Shown: positions 58,502 through 64,000 of the stretch, one piece after another | Layout of the letters: every line of letters starts with the position of its first letter | Numbering within the stretch: the first letter of the stretch is position 1 | DNA from: an uncultured Aquimarina sp. | Lineage (GTDB): Bacteria; Bacteroidota; Bacteroidia; Flavobacteriales; Flavobacteriaceae | DNA: 64,000 nucleotides | Direction of reading: 5' to 3' | Assembly (NCBI GenBank): GCA_947501475.1 | Contig: CANMWA010000003.1 | Coordinates: 1-64,000 of the forward strand | The notes under the pieces: generated by a model | What the model was told of the DNA's origin: nothing | What the model saw: only the letters and a program-made list of their open reading frames with translations | The model's database searches: none | Program-made: the position numbers and the translations under genes

Positions 58502-60085
58502 ATGATAACCGGTAAAAATTATATAGGAAATCAACTTTCAGCAAAAGGAAATAAAACGTACAAAACGTTTAATCCTAAGTTGAATATTGAAAATGAACAT
58601 ACTTTTTTTGAAGCTTCTGAAGAAGAAATAGAAAAAGCAGTAATATCAGCATCTGAAGCATATAAAACATTCAAAAACATCTCTGGATCAAAAAAAGCTG
58701 AGTTTCTGAATGCTATTGCAGATGAAATTTTGGCTTTAGATGATGAATTGATCAACACATACATCTCTGAGACTGGTCTACCTGAAGGAAGAGCAAAAGG
58801 AGAACGTGGTAGAACCATTGGTCAACTAAGAACCTTTGCAGATTTGGTTGCAGAAGGCTCCTGGGTTGAGGCGACTATAGATACCGCCGATTTAGATAGA
58901 GCTCCAATTCCTAAACAGGATATCAGAAAAATGTTGGTTCCATTAGGACCTGTAGTAGTATTTGGAGCAAGTAATTTTCCTTTAGCATACTCTACTGCTG
59001 GTGGTGATACTGCTGCTGCATTTGCAGCTGGATGCCCAGTAATCGTAAAATCACATCCTATGCATGCAGGAACGGGGGAATTGATAGCTTCTGCAATTCA
59101 TAAAGCTGCTCAAAAAACAGGAATGCCAGATGGAGTGTTTTCTAACCTAAATAGCGCCGGAATTGATGTTGGTATCCAATTAGTAAAACACCCTAAAGTA
59201 AAAGCAGTAGGTTTTACAGGAAGTATTCGCGGAGGTAGAGCTTTATTCGACCTGGCATCCCAACGACCAGAACCGATACCTGTATTTGCAGAAATGGGAA
59301 GTGTAAATCCTGTGATTCTTTTACCTCAAGCAACCAAGAATAAAGGAAAAGCCTTAGCAGAGACTTATGCTAAATCAATCACACTCGGAGCTGGACAGTT
59401 TTGTACCAATCCAGGTTTGATTTTAGGAATTAAAGGAGAAGCTCTAGATAATTTTACCAATATTCTTTCTGATGAAATTGTTAAAATCGAACCTTCTTGC
59501 ATGTTACATCCTAATATTATTGGTAATTATGAGAGAAACAGATCTACGGCATTAGAGCAAGGCGGTATAAGTATTACTGCTGAGTATGATAGTGATGTAA
59601 TGATCAATCATGCCAGACAAACGGTTACCAAAGTAGAAGGAAAAACATTTTTAGAAAATACAACCCTGCATCAAGAAATATTCGGGCCATTTTCTATGGT
59701 AGTACAATGTGAAAACGCAAAAGAATTAGAAACTATCATCTCAAACCTAGAAGGGCAGCTTACCGGTACTATCCTCGCAGAAGATGAAGAAGCTTCAACA
59801 TATAATTCAGTCATCGAAGCGCTACAAAATCGAGTAGGGAGAATCATTTTTAACGGGGTTCCGACAGGAGTAGAAGTTTGCCCTGCAATGTTGCATGGTG
59901 GCCCCTATCCTGCTTCTACAGATAGTAGATTTACTGCAGTTGGGATTCATGCTATCAAACGTTGGGTACGACCATTTAGTTACCAAAGCTGGCCTAATGA
60001 CTTATTACCAGATGAACTTAAGGATGAAAACCCATTAGGTATATCAAGATTAGTAGATGGCAATCATAGTCAGCGCAAAATCTAG
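58502..60085 (+). CDS. 2-oxoglutarate semialdehyde dehydrogenase, type III
   Basis: 527 residues, a normal length for this branch of aldehyde dehydrogenases. Cofactor region VPLGPVVVFGASNFPLAYSTAGGDTAAAFAAGCPVIVK (about 140-185), GFTGSIRGGRALF, general base Glu in FAEMGSVNP and catalytic Cys in GAGQFCTNPG (about 303). Last step of hydroxyproline degradation, giving 2-oxoglutarate. 33 bases after the deaminase gene; same operon. Confidence 0.88.
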   Translation: MITGKNYIGNQLSAKGNKTYKTFNPKLNIENEHTFFEASEEEIEKAVISASEAYKTFKNISGSKKAEFLNAIADEILALDDELINTYISETGLPEGRAKGERGRTIGQLRTFADLVAEGSWVEATIDTADLDRAPIPKQDIRKMLVPLGPVVVFGASNFPLAYSTAGGDTAAAFAAGCPVIVKSHPMHAGTGELIASAIHKAAQKTGMPDGVFSNLNSAGIDVGIQLVKHPKVKAVGFTGSIRGGRALFDLASQRPEPIPVFAEMGSVNPVILLPQATKNKGKALAETYAKSITLGAGQFCTNPGLILGIKGEALDNFTNILSDEIVKIEPSCMLHPNIIGNYERNRSTALEQGGISITAEYDSDVMINHARQTVTKVEGKTFLENTTLHQEIFGPFSMVVQCENAKELETIISNLEGQLTGTILAEDEEASTYNSVIEALQNRVGRIIFNGVPTGVEVCPAMLHGGPYPASTDSRFTAVGIHAIKRWVRPFSYQSWPNDLLPDELKDENPLGISRLVDGNHSQRKI

Positions 60086-60119
60086 GGATTACAATATTAA
60101 ATTCTAATAGCTACATGAA

Positions 60120-61856
60120 ATGAAAATCGTCAAAATTATTGGGATCATCATCTTATTTTTAAGTTATAGTTGTGCAAAACAAAGTGAAGAGAAAACGGCT
60201 ACAGATCATCTTCAGGAAATCATCACCGAAATTGATGAACGAAAGGGATATGATGAAGACAACTATCCTTTAGGTCTTTTCACTAAAGAATATTACAAAC
60301 AAGAAGCTGATTATGCAAAAGAAAAGATAGAAGAACTTAAAAATATTGATGCAAACCAACTCAAAGAGACCGATAAAATATCTCTGGAGCTATTAGAATT
60401 TACTTTGCAACAAACTATTGATTTTTACACCTTCGAGCGCTATCTAAATCCTTTATTATCAGATTCTGGATTTCATAGTAACCTCAACTATATGGTTAGA
60501 CCATTTGCTAATTATGATCAGGTTAAAAAGTACCTTAACAAGCTTAATGCAATCCCTGTATTTGTAGATCAGCATTTTGTAAACCTAAGAGAAGGTCTTA
60601 AAAAAGGAGTTTCGCAACCAAAAATTATTTTTGAAGGATATGAATCTACTTATAATGATCATATTGTAAACAATATCGAGGAGAGTTATTTTTATTCTCC
60701 TTTTAAAAATTTACCAGAATCTATACTTCAATCTCAAAAAGATTCAATAATTACTGCAGCCAAAGGAGTTATAGAAAATAAAGTAATTCCAGAATTTAAA
60801 AGAATAAAAACATTTTTTGAAACCGAATATTTACCAAAAACAAGAACAGCTATAGGTGTATCTCAAACTCCAAATGGAGCAGCATATTATCAAAATAGAA
60901 TCAACTTTTATACCACTAGTACAACATATACAGCAGATGACATTCACAACATAGGGTTAAAAGAAGTTGCCAGGATAAAAACACAAATGGAGCAAATCAT
61001 AAAGGAGCTTAACTTTAAAGGTAGCTTTGCAGATTTTTTAAAATTTCTTCGTACAGACGAGCAATTTTATGCTAAAACTCCTAAAGAATTATTGATGATT
61101 GCTCGCGATATGGCAAAACGAGCTGATGAGCAATTACCTCGGTTCTTTAAGACATTACCCCGAAAGCCATATGGTGTAGCTCCAGTTCCAGATGCTATTG
61201 CTCCTAAATATACTGGTGGTCGATATGTAGGAACAGAAGCCGATAGCGACAAACCAGGTTATTATTGGGTAAATACCTATGATTTAAAAAGTAGAACATT
61301 GTATACATTACCATCACTAACAGTACACGAAGCAGTTCCTGGTCATCATCTACAAGGCAGCTTAAATAATGAATTAGGTGATAGTATCCCACAGTTTAGA
61401 AAAGATTTATATTTATCAGCATACGGAGAAGGATGGGGATTATATTCAGAGTTTCTAGCAGAAGAAATGGGAATGTACACCACACCTTATGAGCACTTCG
61501 GAAAATTAACGTATGAAATGTGGCGTGCTTGCCGACTCGTTGTAGATACAGGAATTCATGCAAAAGGTTGGACACGCGATCAAGTTGTTGATTATATGGC
61601 TTCAAATACAGCTTTATCACTGCACGAGGTACATACAGAAACTGATCGATATATTTCCTGGCCGGGACAGGCATTATCTTATAAAATTGGAGAATTAAAA
61701 ATAAGAGAGCTTCGTAAAAAGGCCAAAGCGGCATTAGGAAACAAATTCGATATCCGTGAGTTTCATGAGATCATTCTGGAACAAGGAACAGTAACGCTTT
61801 CAATTTTAGAAAATAGAATCAACACATATATCGAAAAGACAAAGAATGGCCAGTAA
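60120..61856 (+). CDS. DUF885-family lipoprotein, peptidase-like
   Basis: 578 residues with a lipoprotein signal (IGIIILFLSYSC, Cys 18). DUF885 features: VHEAVPGHHLQ (HExxxxH-like metal site; about residue 402), YGEGWGLYSEFLAEEMG (about 440) and the LGNKFDIREFHEIILEQGTVTLSILENRI tail. Possibly a metallopeptidase that frees hydroxyproline from peptides such as collagen fragments, which would feed the operon (inference). Overlaps the next gene by 11 bases. Confidence 0.82.
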   Translation: MKIVKIIGIIILFLSYSCAKQSEEKTATDHLQEIITEIDERKGYDEDNYPLGLFTKEYYKQEADYAKEKIEELKNIDANQLKETDKISLELLEFTLQQTIDFYTFERYLNPLLSDSGFHSNLNYMVRPFANYDQVKKYLNKLNAIPVFVDQHFVNLREGLKKGVSQPKIIFEGYESTYNDHIVNNIEESYFYSPFKNLPESILQSQKDSIITAAKGVIENKVIPEFKRIKTFFETEYLPKTRTAIGVSQTPNGAAYYQNRINFYTTSTTYTADDIHNIGLKEVARIKTQMEQIIKELNFKGSFADFLKFLRTDEQFYAKTPKELLMIARDMAKRADEQLPRFFKTLPRKPYGVAPVPDAIAPKYTGGRYVGTEADSDKPGYYWVNTYDLKSRTLYTLPSLTVHEAVPGHHLQGSLNNELGDSIPQFRKDLYLSAYGEGWGLYSEFLAEEMGMYTTPYEHFGKLTYEMWRACRLVVDTGIHAKGWTRDQVVDYMASNTALSLHEVHTETDRYISWPGQALSYKIGELKIRELRKKAKAALGNKFDIREFHEIILEQGTVTLSILENRINTYIEKTKNGQ

Positions 61857-62856
61857 CACCTATAAATGTATAGATGCACATACCTGTGGAAACCCAGTGA
61901 GAGTAGTTACTACAGGGCGTCCTGATCTTATCGGAAAAACGATGAGTGAAAAGCGTCAGCATTTCCTTAAAGAGTATGATTGGATTAGGACAGGATTAAT
62001 GTTTGAACCTCGTGGACATGATATGATGAGTGGTAGCTTCTTGTTCGAACCACATGATCCCGAGAATGATTTTGCCATTTTATTTATAGAAACATCTGGT
62101 TGCTTACCCATGTGCGGTCATGGTACTATAGGCACTATTACTATTGCCATTGAAGAAGGATTAATACAACCCAAAACCCCTGGGAAAATTAAAATGGAAG
62201 CTCCGGCTGGGTTAGTAGAAATCGAATATCAACAAACAAATAAAAAGGTAGATTGGGTAAAACTCAAAAATGTAAAATCCTACCTTGCTGCAGAAGGATT
62301 AACTATCGATTGCCCTGACCTAGGAGAAATAGTTTTTGATGTTGCCTACGGCGGAAATTATTATGCTATCGTTGATCCACAGAAAAATTTTAGTGGGATA
62401 CAAAATTTTACTGCCGGAAAATTGATTCAATACTCTCAACTAGTACGAGAGCGTATCAATACAAAATACCCTGATTTTTTTATCCATCCTGAAAACGAAA
62501 CGATAAGAGACGTGAGCCATATGTTATGGACAGGAGATCCCATTGATCCCACCTCATCGGGAAGAAATGCGGTTTTTTATGGAGAAAAAGCAATAGACCG
62601 CTCCCCTTGCGGAACAGGAACTTCGGCACGGATTGCGCAATTATATGCAAAAGGAAAATTGAAAAAAGGAGATGAATTTATTCATGAAAGTTTTATAGGA
62701 AGCAAATTTATAGGACGAATTGAAGAAGAAACCGAATTAGGAAATAAAAAAGCTGTTGTACCTAGTGTTCAAGGGTGGGCAAAAATTTATGGCTACAATA
62801 CCATTATAATTGACGATCAAGATGACCCATATGCCCACGGTTTTCAGGTAATTTAA
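61846..62856 (+). CDS. Hydroxyproline 2-epimerase (proline racemase family)
   Basis: 336 residues. Proline racemase fold with both catalytic cysteines: LPMCGHGTIG (about residue 91) and SPCGTGTSAR (about 253). Start DAHTCGNPVRVV. Two cysteines indicate epimerisation (trans-4-hydroxy-L-proline to cis-4-hydroxy-D-proline) rather than the Cys/Thr dehydratase. First step of the pathway. Confidence 0.9.
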   Translation: MASNTYKCIDAHTCGNPVRVVTTGRPDLIGKTMSEKRQHFLKEYDWIRTGLMFEPRGHDMMSGSFLFEPHDPENDFAILFIETSGCLPMCGHGTIGTITIAIEEGLIQPKTPGKIKMEAPAGLVEIEYQQTNKKVDWVKLKNVKSYLAAEGLTIDCPDLGEIVFDVAYGGNYYAIVDPQKNFSGIQNFTAGKLIQYSQLVRERINTKYPDFFIHPENETIRDVSHMLWTGDPIDPTSSGRNAVFYGEKAIDRSPCGTGTSARIAQLYAKGKLKKGDEFIHESFIGSKFIGRIEEETELGNKKAVVPSVQGWAKIYGYNTIIIDDQDDPYAHGFQVI

Positions 62857-62944
62857 CACAATTAATCAATGATATAATGAATAAATGAGTTATTAGAGGG
62901 GGTATCTTGAAAATAAAATATGTAATAAATAAACAGAAAAGATA

Positions 62945-63034
62945 ATGGAGAAATCTGAAGCGGATGAAACTTTATTTTGGTTAGAAATTTTAAAGGTAGT
63001 TTCTAAAGCAAGAGAAAATGCATCCTTTGATTAA
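62945..63034 (+). pseudogene. Fragment resembling a four-helix-bundle protein
   Basis: 29 codons, MEKSEADETLFWLEILKVVS and a short tail. The SEADETLFWLEIL stretch resembles the C-terminal helix of 'four helix bundle' (23S rRNA intervening-sequence type) proteins. Too short for a complete one; probably a remnant, or a chance ORF. Confidence 0.35.
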
Positions 63035-63082
63035 ATCATTATAATATTAATTAGATCATTGTTTCATTAAATCATTTACTCA

Positions 63083-64000
63083 TTGAAAGAAGTTATAGTA
63101 ATCGGAGGAGGAATCATTGGGCTTTGCTCTGCATATTATTTACATAAAGAAGGGCATCAAGTAACTATAATCGATCAATCTTCGATGGATTATGGAGCCT
63201 CTTATGTTAATGCAGGGTATCTAACACCAAGTCATATTATTCCCTTAGCAGCACCGGGAGTTATGAAAAAAGGACTGAAGTGGATGTTTAACCCTTCTAG
63301 TCCTTTGTTTATTAAACCTCGTCTTAATGCAGATTTCTTACGCTGGTCATGGGCATTTAACAAATCTTGCTCGGTCAAAAATGTTGAGCGAAGTATTACA
63401 GCCATTAAGGACATTAATATAATGGGCAGGGATTTATATTCTGAAATCAAACAACAGGAAAAATTTAAATTTCAACTAGAACGCAAAGGGCTTTTAATGC
63501 TTTGCCAGACCGAAAAAATGCTTGAAGAAGAAGTAAGTGTTGCCAAAATTGCTGAAAAAGAAGGATTACCAGTACGAGAACTCTCACTTAATGAGTTAAA
63601 AGCATTAGAACCCAATGTTCAATGTAACGCAAAAGGAGCTGTGTTATATGAATGTGATGGCCATACCACTCCTCAACTATTTATGGAGGAAATGAAAGCA
63701 TATCTAAAAGCTTCTGGTGTCACCTTTCATAAAAATGAAAAGGTATATGACATTACAATTGAAGATGAAAAAATAATCGCTATTCAGACTAAAAACAAAA
63801 CTTACAAAGCAGATGAATTTGTACTAGCTGCTGGGTCCTGGTCAAATATCCTGAGTAAAAAACTAGGGATCAAACTATTACTAGAAGCGGGAAAAGGATA
63901 TAGAATTAATTCTGAAAGAAATCTAGGTATAACTATGCCTACCATATTAGCTGAAGCCAAAGTCGCTATCACGCCAATGCAAGGATTTACAAGATTTGCA
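63083..64000 (+). CDS. FAD-dependent D-amino-acid (D-hydroxyproline) dehydrogenase, partial
   Basis: 306 codons visible from TTG 63083, open at the window end. DadA-like: VIVIGGGIIGLCSAYYLHKEG (FAD Rossmann motif at the start), ASYVNAGYLTPSHIIP, and the second region FVLAAGSWSNILSKKLG. In this operon it should oxidise cis-4-hydroxy-D-proline to 1-pyrroline-4-hydroxy-2-carboxylate. Start TTG is chosen since no ATG precedes the Rossmann motif. Confidence 0.85.
   Translation, partial: MKEVIVIGGGIIGLCSAYYLHKEGHQVTIIDQSSMDYGASYVNAGYLTPSHIIPLAAPGVMKKGLKWMFNPSSPLFIKPRLNADFLRWSWAFNKSCSVKNVERSITAIKDINIMGRDLYSEIKQQEKFKFQLERKGLLMLCQTEKMLEEEVSVAKIAEKEGLPVRELSLNELKALEPNVQCNAKGAVLYECDGHTTPQLFMEEMKAYLKASGVTFHKNEKVYDITIEDEKIIAIQTKNKTYKADEFVLAAGSWSNILSKKLGIKLLLEAGKGYRINSERNLGITMPTILAEAKVAITPMQGFTRFA

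Noticed and set aside
1..64000. tRNA or rRNA genes
   Set aside because: I saw no cloverleaf or rRNA-like sequence in the intergenic regions; they are occupied by attC-like sites.

Overview
The window comes from an AT-rich member of the Bacteroidota, most likely a marine Flavobacteriaceae. Evidence: A-rich leaders instead of strong Shine-Dalgarno sites, -7 boxes of the TAnnTTTG type, and families common in flavobacteria (DUF4919, DUF6265, LytTR proteins with membrane helices, AraC regulators, MNIO enzymes). I cannot name the species.

Positions 1 to about 55.8 kb are a very long gene-cassette array built like an integron. I count about 41 cassettes, each with one to four genes, nearly all on the + strand, separated by roughly 45-210 bp imperfect palindromes. 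Each palindrome starts with a variable box ending in AAC, has inner GTATA/CATAC-type arms, and ends with a variable box starting with GTT. The diagnostic property is that the two boxes of one spacer usually do not match each other. Instead the GTT box that opens a cassette is complementary to the AAC box that closes the same cassette, across the gene. I checked all 41 by eye: 32 agree, many over 9-10 of 10 bases. This is expected if each cassette can close into a circle that regenerates a palindromic attC-like site. No integrase is visible; it should lie left of position 1 or elsewhere (an array without its integrase).

Layout: 0-4.3 kb, small secreted or hypothetical cassettes; 4.33-5.78 kb, an IS110/IS1111-family element inserted into an attC-like site; 6-15.9 kb, symporter, SUKH-like protein, amidohydrolase, a two-gene MNIO/DUF692 peptide-modification cassette, LRR protein, ParDE toxin-antitoxin, S41 protease; 16-18 kb, a cassette with two minus-strand genes; 18-35.8 kb, PD40 protein, serine hydrolases, two LytTR+CPBP cassettes, DUF4386, DUF2200, AraC, Lrp+YgjV+GNAT, and a four-gene ECF sigma factor/SRPBCC cassette with three matching promoters; 35.9-41 kb, a block that does not look like cassettes (AraC, YdhR-like, DinB, AsmA-like); 41.2-55.7 kb, further cassettes (esterase-like, Crp + tyrosine-heme protein, methyltransferase + broken DUF4919, GrpB, CPBP, serine hydrolase, AraC pairs, VOC, DUF998, nitronate monooxygenase, DinB + cysteine-synthase-like, sulfatase).

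From 55.7 kb the window returns to ordinary chromosome: a methyltransferase and an AraC regulator on the minus strand, then a + strand hydroxyproline degradation operon (DHDPS-like deaminase, ketoglutarate-semialdehyde dehydrogenase, DUF885 peptidase-like protein, hydroxyproline 2-epimerase, FAD oxidoreductase running off the end). A perfect 48-bp palindrome containing the stop codons of two convergent genes marks the boundary.
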